Shown piece after piece: positions 8,908 through 17,969 of a stretch of DNA of 64,000 nt. The stretch covers positions 1 through 64,000 of the forward strand of contig NZ_JAPTYD010000005.1 in NCBI RefSeq assembly GCF_026913015.1, written 5' to 3'. The stretch comes from Paracoccus benzoatiresistens. GTDB lineage: Bacteria > Pseudomonadota > Alphaproteobacteria > Rhodobacterales > Rhodobacteraceae. The notes beneath the pieces are model-generated. The model saw only the letters and a list, made by a program, of their open reading frames with translations, had not been told where the DNA came from and searched no databases. Positions within the stretch are counted from its first letter, which is position 1. Every line of letters begins with the position of its first letter. Position numbers and translations under genes: made by a program.

Positions 8908-9360
8908 ATGAGCCTCTTCACCTCTCATATGGCGCTGGCCCTGGCAGAGGCAAGGGCCGCAGCCGACCGGGGCGAGGTTCCGGTGGGCGCGGTGGTCGTG
9001 GCCCCCGACGGGCGCGTGGCGGCGGCGGCGGGCAACCGCACGCGCGAGTTGGCGGACCCCACTGCCCATGCCGAGATCCTGGCGATCCGCGAGGCCTGCC
9101 GGGCTGCGGGCTCCGAGCGGCTGCCCGGCCATGACCTGTGGGTCACGCTGGAGCCTTGCCCGATGTGCGCCGCCGCCATTTCCGCCGCGCGGATCGGGCG
9201 CCTGTATTATGGGGCAAGCGACGTGCGCATGGGCGGCGTCGAACATGGCGCCCGGGTGTTCGAGCACCCGCAATGCCATCATCGCCCGCAGGTTTATGAC
9301 GGACTTGGCGCGGATCAGGCGCGGGCGCTGCTGAAGGGGTTCTTCCAGACCCGTCGATGA
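8908..9360 (+). CDS. tadA: tRNA-specific adenosine deaminase (A34 to I34)
   Basis: A 150-residue zinc deaminase that converts A34 of tRNA-Arg(ACG) to inosine. Seen: the HAEILAIR motif (zinc His and catalytic Glu) and PCPMCAAA (two zinc Cys), plus GASDVRMGGVEHGARVF typical of TadA rather than free-base deaminases. The length is normal. The adjacent tRNA-Gly gene is not its substrate. Confidence 0.94.
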   Translation: MSLFTSHMALALAEARAAADRGEVPVGAVVVAPDGRVAAAAGNRTRELADPTAHAEILAIREACRAAGSERLPGHDLWVTLEPCPMCAAAISAARIGRLYYGASDVRMGGVEHGARVFEHPQCHHRPQVYDGLGADQARALLKGFFQTRR

Positions 9361-9401
9361 CGGTTGCGCGCCTCGCGCGCGTCGCCTATACCGTCCTCCA
9401 C

Positions 9402-9475
9402 GCGGGTGTAGCTCAATGGTAGAGCAGCAGCCTTCCAAGCTGAATACGTGGGTTCGATTCCCATCACCCGCTCCA
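9402..9475 (+). tRNA. tRNA-Gly (anticodon UCC)
   Basis: The acceptor stem GCGGGTG pairs with CACCCGC. The D-arm region is GCTCAATGGTAGAGC, the anticodon loop is CTTCCAA (anticodon TCC), the T-arm is GTGGGTTCGATTCCCAT, and CCA is encoded. All arms fold as a standard 71-nt body. Confidence 0.97.
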
Positions 9476-9492
9476 TCCCCTCTCCGACGCGG

Positions 9493-9810
9493 TCAGTCGG
9501 CGGCGTTGACGTCGCTGCGCAGGATGGATTTCAGCTGCAGGGTTTCGGGGTCGATGCGCACCAGGTGATCGCCCACGATGGCATAGCGGCTGCCGCGCAC
9601 CCCTGATCCAAGCCCGTAATGACCGGGACGTTCGATGAAGTCGACTTGATCGGCGGGAATCACATCGCCCGGCGCCAGGACAGGCAAAGGCGACGGCCGA
9701 AGCGCATGATCCGGCGCGCCTTGCGCCTGCGGGCCGTGGTCGGCGTAAATCGCCCCGATGACCGCTGTCACAGAGGCAGCCGCAATCGCGATCAGTTTGC
9801 CTGTCATCAT
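9493..9810 (-). CDS. Small exported or membrane-anchored protein, unknown function
   Basis: About 105 residues. An N-terminal hydrophobic segment (KLIAIAAASVTAVIGAIYA) serves as signal or anchor, followed by a Pro-rich linker. The C-terminal part (VRGSRYAIVGDHLVRIDPET) resembles the short beta-hairpin modules of RcnB-like periplasmic proteins, but only weakly. The start is one of two adjacent ATGs (9810/9807). It follows mmsB on the same strand, 83 bp away, so it may be co-transcribed. Confidence 0.55.
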   Translation of the reverse strand: MMTGKLIAIAAASVTAVIGAIYADHGPQAQGAPDHALRPSPLPVLAPGDVIPADQVDFIERPGHYGLGSGVRGSRYAIVGDHLVRIDPETLQLKSILRSDVNAAD

Positions 9811-9893
9811 CTCGTCCACGGCAGTTCGTTGTCTCAGGGGGAAAACCTGACAGGGGCCGGGCGGGTTCCGCCGGAGGCAGGGGTTCCGCCGCG

Positions 9894-10760
9894 CTAGCGG
9901 TTTTTTTCGACGAAGCGTGGCAACATTGCCGAGAAGTCGCGGCCGCGCCCGTCTTCTTCCTCGACGAACTGCCGGTAAAGCTGCCGCGCAAGCGCGCCCA
10001 TCGGCGTGTCGGCGCCCGCCGATGATGCGGCGGCCTGCGACAGGTTCAGGTCCTTCAGCATCAGTTCGGCGGCAAAGCCGGGCTTGTAGTCGTTGTCGGC
10101 GGGGGACTTCGGCCCGATGCCGGGGGCAGGGCAATAGGTGTTCATCGACCAGCTGGAGCCGGAGGAGGTCGAGACGACATCGAACATTTTCTGCCGGTCC
10201 AGCCCCAGCTTGTCGGCCAGGGCGAAAGCCTCGCAGGTGGCGATCATGGTGACGCCCAGGATCATGTTGTTGCAGATCTTGGCCGCCTGGCCGGCACCCG
10301 AGGCGCCGCAATGGACCGCCTTCTGGCCCATGATGTCAAAGAGCGGCCGGACGGTCGCGAAGGCCTCCTCGGAACCGCCGACCATGAAGGTCAGCGTGCC
10401 GGCCTGCGCGCCCCCGACCCCGCCCGAGACCGGCGCGTCCAAGGCGCCAAGCCCCGCCGCCTGCGCCTGGGCGGCCACTGCGCGGGCGCTGTCCAGATCC
10501 ACGGTGGAACAGTCGCAAAGGACCGCGCCGGGCCGCATGGCCGGGATGACTTCCTTAGCGACTGCGCCGAGGATCCGGCCGTCGGGCAGCATGGTGATGA
10601 CGACATCGGCGCCCGTTGCGGCAGCGGCGGCGCTGTCGGCCAGGTCCAGGCCCTGGGGCCGGGCGGCGGTGTCGAATCCCGCGACCTGATGCCCGGCGCG
10701 GGCGAGGTTCAGCGCCATCGGCGCGCCCATGTTGCCAAGGCCGATAAAGGCGATCTTCAT
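9894..10760 (-). CDS. mmsB: 3-hydroxyisobutyrate dehydrogenase
   Basis: 288 residues. It oxidises 3-hydroxyisobutyrate to methylmalonate semialdehyde with NAD+ in valine breakdown. Seen: Rossmann motif FIGLGNMGAPMALNLARAGH, substrate loop DAPVSGGVGGAQAGTL, and catalytic Lys in QAAKICNNM. Its ATG overlaps the stop of the hydrolase gene by 4 bp. It is the last enzyme gene of the acd-hydrolase-mmsB operon; the product feeds MmsA, encoded nearby. Confidence 0.93.
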   Translation of the reverse strand: MKIAFIGLGNMGAPMALNLARAGHQVAGFDTAARPQGLDLADSAAAAATGADVVITMLPDGRILGAVAKEVIPAMRPGAVLCDCSTVDLDSARAVAAQAQAAGLGALDAPVSGGVGGAQAGTLTFMVGGSEEAFATVRPLFDIMGQKAVHCGASGAGQAAKICNNMILGVTMIATCEAFALADKLGLDRQKMFDVVSTSSGSSWSMNTYCPAPGIGPKSPADNDYKPGFAAELMLKDLNLSQAAASSAGADTPMGALARQLYRQFVEEEDGRGRDFSAMLPRFVEKNR

Positions 10761-11764
10761 GCCGGTTCCCTCAGGGTCAGTTCATGGGCTCCCAGGGGCG
10801 CCAGCACCGCCGCGACATGGTCGGGGCTGGCGTCGGCCATCCATTTCGGCTTGCGGTCCTTGTCGATGATCTGCGCACGCACGCCTTCCAGGAAATCGGT
10901 CTCGCGCGTCGCACGCCAGGTATAGCGGTATTCGCGGGCCAGAGAGTCCTGCATCCGGCTGTCATGCCGCGCGGCACGCACCATCGCCAGCCCCGCCGCC
11001 ATCGACAGGGGAGAGTTGCCGGCCAGCACCTTGAGGGTCTGGGCATCGCCAGCCTGCTCCAGCGCGTCGATGATGTCGGCCACGGTGTCTTCGGCAAAGG
11101 CAGACAGGTCGCTGGTTCGCAGGGGGGCGGTTGGGGCGTCCTGGCCCTCGATCAGGGACAGGTCGCCCGTGTCCTCCAGCCGGGCGATCAGGTCGGGCCA
11201 CTGGTCCTCGGGGATATAGGTATCGGCAAAGCCCGCATGGATCGCGTCGCCCGCGCCCATCCGGGCGCCGGTCAGCGCCAGGTATTCCCCGATCCGGCCC
11301 GGCGCGCGGGACAGAAGCCAGGTGCCGCCCACGTCGGGGATGAGGCCGATGCCTGACTCGGGCATGGCGATCTGCGTGGTGTCGCCCACGATGCGATGGC
11401 TGGCATGGCCGCCGACGCCCACGCCGCCGCCCATGACGAAGCCCTGCATGAAGGCGACGATGGGCTTCGGGTAATCGGCAATGGCCGCGTTCATGCGGTA
11501 TTCGTCGGCAAAGAAGCGCTGCCCCAGGGCATGATTTCCCGCAAGCCCGGCGCGATACACCGCCGCGATGTCGCCGCCCGCGCAAAAGGCGCGATCGCCC
11601 TCGGCGTCGATGATGACCAGGTCCACCTGCGGGTCGTCGCGCCAGTCGTCCAGGGTGCGGTGGATCGCCAGTGCCATGTCGTGGCTGAGCGCGTTCAGCG
11701 CCTTGGGGCGGGTAAAGGTGATGCGCCCGGCGTGGCCGGATTTGCGGATGTTCAGGTCGTCCAA
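10757..11764 (-). CDS. 3-hydroxyisobutyryl-CoA hydrolase (crotonase superfamily)
   Basis: 335 residues. It releases CoA from 3-hydroxyisobutyryl-CoA in valine catabolism. Seen: GRITFTRPKALNALSHDM, the oxyanion-hole region AFCAGGDIAAVY, GFVMGGGVGVG and PESGIGLIPDVGGTW with the catalytic acidic residues. The long C-terminal extension (beyond about 260) is typical of hydrolases rather than plain enoyl-CoA hydratases. It is tightly packed between acd (2-bp gap) and mmsB (4-bp overlap). Confidence 0.88.
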   Translation of the reverse strand: MDDLNIRKSGHAGRITFTRPKALNALSHDMALAIHRTLDDWRDDPQVDLVIIDAEGDRAFCAGGDIAAVYRAGLAGNHALGQRFFADEYRMNAAIADYPKPIVAFMQGFVMGGGVGVGGHASHRIVGDTTQIAMPESGIGLIPDVGGTWLLSRAPGRIGEYLALTGARMGAGDAIHAGFADTYIPEDQWPDLIARLEDTGDLSLIEGQDAPTAPLRTSDLSAFAEDTVADIIDALEQAGDAQTLKVLAGNSPLSMAAGLAMVRAARHDSRMQDSLAREYRYTWRATRETDFLEGVRAQIIDKDRKPKWMADASPDHVAAVLAPLGAHELTLREPA

Positions 11765-11766
11765 TT

Positions 11767-12912
11767 CTACCCCCGTTCGGCCAGCATCGCCCGTCCGACG
11801 ATCAGGCGCATGATCTCGTTGGTGCCTTCCAGGATCTGGTGCACGCGCAGGTCGCGCACGATCTTCTCGATCCCGTAATCGGCCAGATAGCCATAGCCGC
11901 CATGCAGTTGCAGGCAGCCATTTGCGACATCAAAGGCGCGGTCAGTGACGTGCAGCTTGGCCATCGCGCAGAATTTGGTCGCATCCGCCGCGCCCGTGTC
12001 AAGCTTCCATGCCGCCTGGCGCAGGAAGATGCGCGCGGATTGCAGTGCGGTTTCCATCTCGGCCAGCCGGAATTGAAGCGCCTGGAACTGGTCCAGCGAC
12101 CGGCCAAAGGCGCGGCGTTCGCCCATATAGGCCAGCGTCGCGTTCAGCGCGGCCTGCGCCCCGCCAAGTGCCGCCGCCGCGATGTTCAGCCGCCCGCCGT
12201 CCAGCCCCGCCATCGCATAGGCAAAGCCCCGTCCTTCCTCGCCCAGCAGGTTTTCGGCGGGGATGTCGCAATCGTCGAACTGCACCTGGGCGGTGGGCTG
12301 GGCGCGCCAGCCCATCTTGTCCTCGGGTGCGCCGAACGACAGTCCGGGGGTGCCATCCTGCACGATCACCGCGCTGATGCCCTTCGGCCCTTCGCCTCCG
12401 GTGCGGACCATGGCCACATAGGCGTCCGAATAGCCCCCGCCCGAGATGAAGGCCTTGGTTCCGTTCAGCTGCCAGCCCGCATCCGTCCGTTCCGCCCGCG
12501 TGCGCAGGGCGGCGGCGTCCGATCCGCTGCCGGGCTCGGTCAGGCAATAGCTGAAGATCGTCTCCATGCTGCAAAGCCCCGGCAGCCAGTGGGCGCGGGC
12601 GGCGTCCGATCCGAACCTGTCGATCATGCCGCCGCACATGTTGTGGATCGACAGGAAGGACGCGACCGACGGGCATGCCATCGCCAGCGCCTCGAAGACC
12701 AGCGTTCCGTCCAGCCGCGACAGGCCCGCGCCGCCATGCTCCTCGGCCACGTAAAGTCCGCCGAAGCCCAGGGCGGCCACATCCGCCCACAGCTCGCGCG
12801 GGATGGTGCCCTGCGCTTCCCAATCGCGGGCATGGGGCGCGATGCGGTCCTGCCCGAAATCGCGCGCCAGATCGACGATGGCCTGCTGTTCCTCGGTCAA
12901 GGCGAAGTCCAT
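11767..12912 (-). CDS. Acyl-CoA dehydrogenase, probably isobutyryl-CoA dehydrogenase
   Basis: 381 residues, FAD-dependent. Seen: YCLTEPGSGSDAA, the flavin-site GTKAFISGGG, and C-terminal QILEGTNEIMRLIVGRAML with the catalytic Glu position. The order acd-hydrolase-mmsB is the standard valine-degradation arrangement, so isobutyryl-CoA (giving methacrylyl-CoA) is the likely substrate. No methacrylyl-CoA hydratase is seen in the window, so a generic crotonase elsewhere is needed. The ATG at 12912 follows GGGAGGG. A lone TTTGCAA motif sits 23 bp upstream of the start. Confidence 0.87.
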   Translation of the reverse strand: MDFALTEEQQAIVDLARDFGQDRIAPHARDWEAQGTIPRELWADVAALGFGGLYVAEEHGGAGLSRLDGTLVFEALAMACPSVASFLSIHNMCGGMIDRFGSDAARAHWLPGLCSMETIFSYCLTEPGSGSDAAALRTRAERTDAGWQLNGTKAFISGGGYSDAYVAMVRTGGEGPKGISAVIVQDGTPGLSFGAPEDKMGWRAQPTAQVQFDDCDIPAENLLGEEGRGFAYAMAGLDGGRLNIAAAALGGAQAALNATLAYMGERRAFGRSLDQFQALQFRLAEMETALQSARIFLRQAAWKLDTGAADATKFCAMAKLHVTDRAFDVANGCLQLHGGYGYLADYGIEKIVRDLRVHQILEGTNEIMRLIVGRAMLAERG

Positions 12913-12934
12913 GCGCCCATCCCTCCCCGGACGA

Positions 12935-12941
12935 TTGCAAA
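12935..12941 (-). promoter_or_regulatory. Candidate TTTGCAA half-site upstream of the acyl-CoA dehydrogenase operon
   Basis: The 7-bp sequence TTTGCAA (minus strand) lies in the AT-richer 74-bp gap ahead of acd. The same core occurs as clearer palindromes before mmsA (15869) and before the ScfR regulator (23854). A single half-site of this length can be chance. Confidence 0.3.
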
Positions 12942-12986
12942 TTGAACAGCCGTTTAATTGCCCGGGATGGGGCGCCTTGGCAAGGG

Positions 12987-14117
12987 TTACAGCCCGTGGT
13001 GGAATTCCTGCACCAGGTGGCGGACCAGTTCGCGCATCGCCTCCTCCGGCGTGGCGCCGGCGGCAGTGGCGCGCGACAGGACGGCGCGCTGGCAAGCGGC
13101 CGATCCGCCCTGGGCCACGATGTCGCGCGCCCGGGCGACATGGGGCTGGCTGTCCAGGGCATCGGCGTCGCCCGAGATCAGCGCCAGCCAATCCTCCACG
13201 ACCTCGGCAAAGGGGATGACCCGCCCGGCGCCAAAGTCGATCATGCCCTCGGTCATGCCATAGCGGGCGGCACGCCAGCGGTTTTCCGCGATCAGGAAGT
13301 TGTCGTATTGCCGCCAGCGCTGGTTCTGGCGCGACAAGCGCCACAGCATCCGCAGCGTGGCCTGGATCAGCGCGGCCAGGGTGACCGTGTCCTCCAGCCG
13401 GGGCGAGGCGTCGCAGACCCGCGTTTCCAGCGTCGGGAAGCGCGACGAGGGGCGCAGGTCCCACCAGATCTTGCTGCTGTCCTCGATCACGCCCAGATCG
13501 GTCAGCGCGCAGACGGACCGGTGGAAATCGTCCCAGCTTCCGAACTGCGGGGGCAGGCCCGTCCGGGGCATCCCGCCGAAGACGGTGGTGCGATAGGAGG
13601 CAAGCCCCGTGTCGCTGCCCTGCCAGAGGGGGCTGGAAGCCGACAGCGCCAGCAGATGCGGCAGGAAATAGGTCATCTGGTTCATCAGGTCGATGCGCTG
13701 GGCTTGCGATCCGATCCCCACATGGACATGCATCCCCGAGATCAGCATCCGCCGCGACACCGCCGCCAGGTCGCGCGACAGCTGGTTGTAGCGGTCCTTG
13801 TCGGTATGGTGCTGCTCGCGCCAGTCCGCGAAGGGATGGCAAGAGGCCGAGATCGGCGCCAGCCCGTGGTTCCCGGCGACATGGGCAACCGTGCGCCGCA
13901 GATGCGCCAGGTGCTGTCGCGCCTCGGCGATGCTGGCCGAGACCGGCGTTCCGACCTCGACCTGGCAGCGCAGGAATTCGGGGCTGAACTGGTCGCCCAG
14001 GGCCGCCTTGCATTCCGCCATCAGCGCGTCGGGCGCGGCTGCCAGATCGCCGGTCGAGGGATCGACCAGAAGGTATTCCTCCTCGATGCCAAGGGTGAAG
14101 TCGGGGTGGTCGGTCAT
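12987..14117 (-). CDS. Carboxylate-amine ligase, YbdK type (glutamate-cysteine ligase 2 family)
   Basis: A 376-residue ATP-grasp-related ligase. Seen: the N-terminal metal/ATP motif [13 protein letters not shown], then SGMHVHVGI and ETRVCDASP, characteristic of the GCS2 family. E. coli YbdK has weak gamma-glutamylcysteine synthetase activity, but the physiological reaction of most members is unknown. It lies between the valine genes acd and mmsA in the same orientation, with gaps of 74 and 178 bp that leave room for separate promoters. A metabolic link with valine breakdown is not evident. Confidence 0.87.
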   Translation of the reverse strand: MTDHPDFTLGIEEEYLLVDPSTGDLAAAPDALMAECKAALGDQFSPEFLRCQVEVGTPVSASIAEARQHLAHLRRTVAHVAGNHGLAPISASCHPFADWREQHHTDKDRYNQLSRDLAAVSRRMLISGMHVHVGIGSQAQRIDLMNQMTYFLPHLLALSASSPLWQGSDTGLASYRTTVFGGMPRTGLPPQFGSWDDFHRSVCALTDLGVIEDSSKIWWDLRPSSRFPTLETRVCDASPRLEDTVTLAALIQATLRMLWRLSRQNQRWRQYDNFLIAENRWRAARYGMTEGMIDFGAGRVIPFAEVVEDWLALISGDADALDSQPHVARARDIVAQGGSAACQRAVLSRATAAGATPEEAMRELVRHLVQEFHHGL

Positions 14118-14266
14118 GGGCTGCCTTGCTCTGGATCGTTGTCAGCACACAGCGATCACCGGCGGCACAAGTTCCGGACGCGGCCCCACAAAGCGCCAGG
14201 CCGGGGAGTGTCGCGCAACAGGAAGCGTTGCTCCCCGCAGGGGGAAGAAAGGCTTGTGGCAAGAAG

Positions 14267-14284
14267 GGCGGGGAAATCCCCGCC
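14267..14284 (-). terminator. Hairpin terminator after mmsA
   Basis: A perfect 7-bp stem (GGCGGGG with CCCCGCC) and AAAT loop lie 11 bp past the mmsA stop. On the minus strand it is followed by CTTCTT. A TTTTT run on the plus-strand side also makes it look terminator-like in that direction, but no plus-strand gene ends here. Confidence 0.65.
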
Positions 14285-14295
14285 GTTTTTCCGTT

Positions 14296-15795
14296 TCACT
14301 CCATGGCGCGGAAGTTGAATTCCCCGCCTTCCTTGATGCCCGAAGGCCAGCGGGCCGTCACCGTCTTGGTCCGGGTATAGAAACGGAAGGCGTCGGGCCC
14401 GTGCTGGTTCAGGTCGCCGAAGCCCGATTTCTTCCAGCCGCCGAAGGTGTGATAGGCCAGCGGCACCGGGATCGGGACGTTGATGCCCACCATACCGATG
14501 TTGATGCGGCTGGCGAAATCGCGCGCGGTGTCGCCATCGCGGGTATAGATCGCGGTGCCGTTGCCGTATTCGTGGCTCATCGCCAGGCCGATGGCTTCTT
14601 CATAGGAACCCGCGCGGACGGTGGACAGGACCGGGCCGAAGATCTCGGTCTTGTAGATGTCCATGTCGGGGGTCACGCGGTCGAACAGGTGCGGGCCGAC
14701 AAAGAAGCCGTTCTCGTAGCCTTGCAGGTTGAAGTCGCGGCCGTCCACGACCAGTTCGGCGCCCTGGTCGATGCCGGACTGGACCAGCCGCAGGATGTTG
14801 GCCTTGGCGGCTGCGGTCACGACCGGGCCATAGTCCACGTCGTCGCCCGCCGTATAGGGGCCGACCTTCAGCTTCTCGATCCGCGGGATCAGGCGCTCGA
14901 TCAGCGCGTCGGCCGTCTTGTCGCCCACCGGCACCGCGACCGAAATCGCCATGCAGCGTTCGCCCGCCGCGCCATACCCGGCGCCCACAAGGGCATCGGC
15001 GGCCTGGTCCATGTCGGCATCCGGCATGATGATCATGTGGTTCTTGGCGCCGCCGAAGCACTGCGCCCGCTTGCCGGTCGCCGCCGCGCGTTCATAGATG
15101 TATTGCGCGATCGGGGTGGAACCCACGAAGCCCACGGCCTGGATCACCGGATTGTCGAGGATCGCGTCCACGCTGTCCTTGTCGCCATTGACGACCTGCA
15201 ACACGCCAGCGGGCAGGCCCGCTTCCTGCAGCAGCGCGGCCAGCATCAGCGGGACCGAGGGGTCGCGTTCCGACGGCTTCAGGATCATCGCGTTTCCGGC
15301 GGCCAGCGCGGGGCCCAGCTTCCACAGCGGGATCATGGCCGGGAAGTTGAAGGGCGTGATGCCCGCCACCACGCCCAGGGGCTGGCGCATTGAATACATG
15401 TCAATGCCGGGACCGGCGCTGTCGGTGAATTCGCCCTTCAGCAGGTGGGGGGCGCCGATGCAGAACTCGATCACCTCGAGCCCGCGCTGCACGTCGCCCT
15501 TGGCGTCGGGCAGGGTCTTGCCGTGTTCCGATGACAGCACCTCGGCCAGCTTGTCCATGTCGCGGTTGATGAGCCGCACGAACTCCATCATCACGCGGGC
15601 GCGGCGCTGCGGGTTGGTGGCGCCCCATTTCACCTGGGCAACGGCGGCGCGTTCAACCGCGTGGTCAAGCTCGGCCTTGGTGGCCAGCGACAGCTTCGCC
15701 TGGATTTCGCCGGTGGCCGGATTGAAGACATCGCTGAAGCGGCCCGACGTGCCCTTGTATTCGTTGCCGTCGATCCAGTGGTGAATCTCTTTCAT
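14296..15795 (-). CDS. mmsA: Methylmalonate-semialdehyde dehydrogenase (CoA-acylating)
   Basis: 499 residues. It converts methylmalonate semialdehyde plus CoA and NAD+ to propionyl-CoA, CO2 and NADH, the exit of valine and inositol catabolism. Seen: ITPFNFPAMIPLW, GSTPIAQYIYERAA, and catalytic Cys in GYGAAGERCMAIS, where the residues around the Cys are MmsA-like. It is divergent from a LysR regulator; a TTTGCA palindrome lies in the 98-bp gap. Its product is the ligand class sensed by ScfR/PccR regulators, one of which is encoded at 22442-23839. Confidence 0.95.
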   Translation of the reverse strand: MKEIHHWIDGNEYKGTSGRFSDVFNPATGEIQAKLSLATKAELDHAVERAAVAQVKWGATNPQRRARVMMEFVRLINRDMDKLAEVLSSEHGKTLPDAKGDVQRGLEVIEFCIGAPHLLKGEFTDSAGPGIDMYSMRQPLGVVAGITPFNFPAMIPLWKLGPALAAGNAMILKPSERDPSVPLMLAALLQEAGLPAGVLQVVNGDKDSVDAILDNPVIQAVGFVGSTPIAQYIYERAAATGKRAQCFGGAKNHMIIMPDADMDQAADALVGAGYGAAGERCMAISVAVPVGDKTADALIERLIPRIEKLKVGPYTAGDDVDYGPVVTAAAKANILRLVQSGIDQGAELVVDGRDFNLQGYENGFFVGPHLFDRVTPDMDIYKTEIFGPVLSTVRAGSYEEAIGLAMSHEYGNGTAIYTRDGDTARDFASRINIGMVGINVPIPVPLAYHTFGGWKKSGFGDLNQHGPDAFRFYTRTKTVTARWPSGIKEGGEFNFRAME

Positions 15796-15868
15796 CGCAT
15801 CCTCCTTGGTTGGGGCGCAGCCTAGGCTTGCGGAATTGCCGGATAAAGAGGAAGGATGGCAAAGACGT

Positions 15869-15884
15869 TTTGCATTATTGCAAA
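15869..15884. promoter_or_regulatory. Palindrome TTTGCA-N4-TGCAAA in the mmsA/lysR divergent promoter
   Basis: TTTGCATTATTGCAAA is a perfect 6+6 inverted repeat, 74 bp upstream of the mmsA start and 10 bp upstream of the assigned lysR start. It could be the LysR autoregulatory site. Alternatively, its close similarity to TTTGCAAA elements bound by ScfR/PccR regulators suggests a propionyl-CoA-responsive site. Confidence 0.55.
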
Positions 15885-15893
15885 GGCTACAGG

Positions 15894-16805
15894 GTGGACT
15901 GGGACGATCTGCGCATCTTTCTGGCGGTCGCGCGGGCGGAAAGCCTGTCAGGCGCGGGGCGCCGGCTTGGCATGGACGCATCCACCATCGGGCGTCGCAT
16001 CGCGCGGCTGGAGGCCTCGGTCGGCGCCGCGCTGTTCGCCAAGACGCCGCAGGGCTATGCCCTGACGGCCGAGGGCGCGCGGCTGGTCGCCCCGGCCGAG
16101 GTCGCCGAGCAGGGGGCCAATGCCGCGGCCGAGGCCGTGCGCCGCGAAGCCGGGCTGACGGGCCAGCTTCGCGTCGGCGCGCCGGACGGTTGCGCGAACT
16201 ATCTGCTGCCGCAGGTGGCGCGCGATCTTTGCGCCGCCCATCCGGGGCTGGAGATCCAGATCGTCGCCCTTCCGCGCGTGGTGAACCTGACGAAACGCGA
16301 AGCCGACATGGCCGTTGCCGTCTCGCCCCCCGACACGGGCCGCCTGACGGTGCAGCGCCTGACGGATTACCACCTGCATCTGGCCGCGCACGAGGATTAT
16401 CTGCGCGACGCCCCGCCCATCCGCGACCTGGCCGACCTGCGGCATCACCGGATGATCGGCTATATCCCCGACATGATCTTCGACCGGGAACTGGATTACC
16501 TGTCCGAAACCGGGGCCGAGAGCGCGGCGATCACCTCGAATTCGGTTTCCGTCCAGATGCAGGCGATCCGCGCGGGGGCGGGGCTGGGCATCGTCCACGA
16601 CTTCGCCATTCCCTTCGCGCCCGGCGTCCGGCTGGTCCTGCCCGACCGCATAGCGCTGAAGCGCAGCTTCTGGCTGATTCGCCATGCCGACGACCGGGCG
16701 TCGCGCCGGCTGTCCCTTCTGGCGGACCTGCTGGCCCAGGGTCTGCGGGCCGAGGTCGCGCGCCTGGAGGCCCTGCTTTCCGCTCCGCGCCTTTGTCGCA
16801 CTTGA
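15894..16805 (+). CDS. LysR-family transcriptional regulator, divergent from mmsA
   Basis: 303 residues. The N-terminal winged HTH (VDWDDLRIFLAVARAESLSG, then GMDASTIGRRIARLE) is followed by a substrate-binding domain with GQLRVGAPDG at its start. A GTG at 15894 is chosen because LysR proteins begin close to the DLRIFL helix; the open frame upstream overlaps the palindrome. Its position opposite mmsA makes mmsA and valine catabolism the likely target. The inducer is unknown. Confidence 0.85.
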   Translation: MDWDDLRIFLAVARAESLSGAGRRLGMDASTIGRRIARLEASVGAALFAKTPQGYALTAEGARLVAPAEVAEQGANAAAEAVRREAGLTGQLRVGAPDGCANYLLPQVARDLCAAHPGLEIQIVALPRVVNLTKREADMAVAVSPPDTGRLTVQRLTDYHLHLAAHEDYLRDAPPIRDLADLRHHRMIGYIPDMIFDRELDYLSETGAESAAITSNSVSVQMQAIRAGAGLGIVHDFAIPFAPGVRLVLPDRIALKRSFWLIRHADDRASRRLSLLADLLAQGLRAEVARLEALLSAPRLCRT

Positions 16806-16861
16806 CGGATCACGATTAGGCGAAAATGATGGACATATCGAAGCCTTCAGGAGGACGCCCG

Positions 16862-17323
16862 ATGCTTGTCAATCAGCTGCTGTCGATGAAATCCACTTCG
16901 GGCAAGCCGGGGATCGAGGCGCAGACGATCCTGACCATCCGCTCCGACGCGACCCTGGGCGAGGCCGTGAAGGTGCTGGCAGAAAAGCGCATCGGCGCCG
17001 TTGTCGTATCGGACGATGGCAAGAAGCCGCAGGGGATCCTGTCCGAACGCGACATTGTCCGCCAGCTTGGCGCGCACGGCCCGGACATGCTGTCCACTCC
17101 GATCGCCGAGGTGATGACCCGCGAGGTGCAGACCTGCGCCATGGGGGATGACGCGCTGGTCATCCTTGAACGGATGACCCAGGGCCGTTTCCGCCACCTG
17201 CCCGTCGTCGACCAGGACGGCAACATGCTGGGCGTGGTGTCGATCGGCGATGCGGTCAGCGGCCGGCTGAAGGAACTCGCGGCCGAGAAAGAGGCCTTGA
17301 CCGGCATGATCATGGGCGCCTGA
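16862..17323 (+). CDS. CBS-domain protein (tandem CBS pair)
   Basis: 153 residues with two CBS motifs: VLAEKRIGAVVVSDDGKKPQ with GILSERDIVR, and MTQGRFRHLPVVDQDG with GVVSIGDAV. Stand-alone CBS pairs bind adenine nucleotides and tune partner proteins. The ATG at 16862 follows GGAGG; 12 further codons upstream are open but lack a good ribosome site. It may be monocistronic. The partner is unknown. Confidence 0.88.
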   Translation: MLVNQLLSMKSTSGKPGIEAQTILTIRSDATLGEAVKVLAEKRIGAVVVSDDGKKPQGILSERDIVRQLGAHGPDMLSTPIAEVMTREVQTCAMGDDALVILERMTQGRFRHLPVVDQDGNMLGVVSIGDAVSGRLKELAAEKEALTGMIMGA

Positions 17324-17402
17324 CGAGCGGCGCAATCGCTTGCAATCCGGGCAGAAATCGGCTTTGCCACGGCAGGGCAGGCAAGAATAAGGGCGTCCGT
17401 TC

Positions 17403-17897
17403 ATGCGCATCGGTCTTTATCCAGGCACATTCGATCCGATCACGCTGGGCCATGTCGATATCATCCAGCGCGCCATGGCCCTGGTGGACCGCCTTGTCAT
17501 CGGCGTCGCCATCAATCGCGACAAGTCGCCCCTTTTCGGCCTGGAAAGCCGCGTCGCCATGGTCCAGGCCGAATGCGACCAGATCGCCGCCCGGACGGCA
17601 GGCGAGATCGTCGTCCATCCGTTCGAGAACCTGCTGATCGACTGCGCCCGCGACGTGGGCGCGTCCGTGATCGTGCGCGGCCTGCGCGCCGTGGCCGACT
17701 TCGAATACGAATTCCAGATGGTCGGGATGAATCGCGCCCTGGATGCCAGCATCGAGACCGTGTTCATGATGGCCGATGCCCGGCGGCAGGCCATCGCGTC
17801 CAAGCTGGTCAAGGAAATCGCGCGCCTTGGCGGCGACGTGTCGAAATTCGTGACGCCCCCCGTCCAGGAGGCACTGGAGCAACGCTATCGCGGATAA
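17403..17897 (+). CDS. coaD: Phosphopantetheine adenylyltransferase
   Basis: 164 residues, normal length. It makes dephospho-CoA from 4'-phosphopantetheine and ATP, the fourth step of CoA synthesis. Seen: the nucleotidyltransferase motif GLYPGTFDPITLGHVDII (TxGH), VRGLRAVADFEYEFQM, and the C-terminal ASKLVKEIARLGGDVS. It is likely monocistronic, with about 80 bp upstream free. Confidence 0.97.
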   Translation: MRIGLYPGTFDPITLGHVDIIQRAMALVDRLVIGVAINRDKSPLFGLESRVAMVQAECDQIAARTAGEIVVHPFENLLIDCARDVGASVIVRGLRAVADFEYEFQMVGMNRALDASIETVFMMADARRQAIASKLVKEIARLGGDVSKFVTPPVQEALEQRYRG

Positions 17898-17969
17898 GGC
17901 TTGCAGCAAGACGCCACGGTGCTAGCATCCTTGTCGAACGCGCGCTGTTCTTGAACCTCGGAGGGAGTC

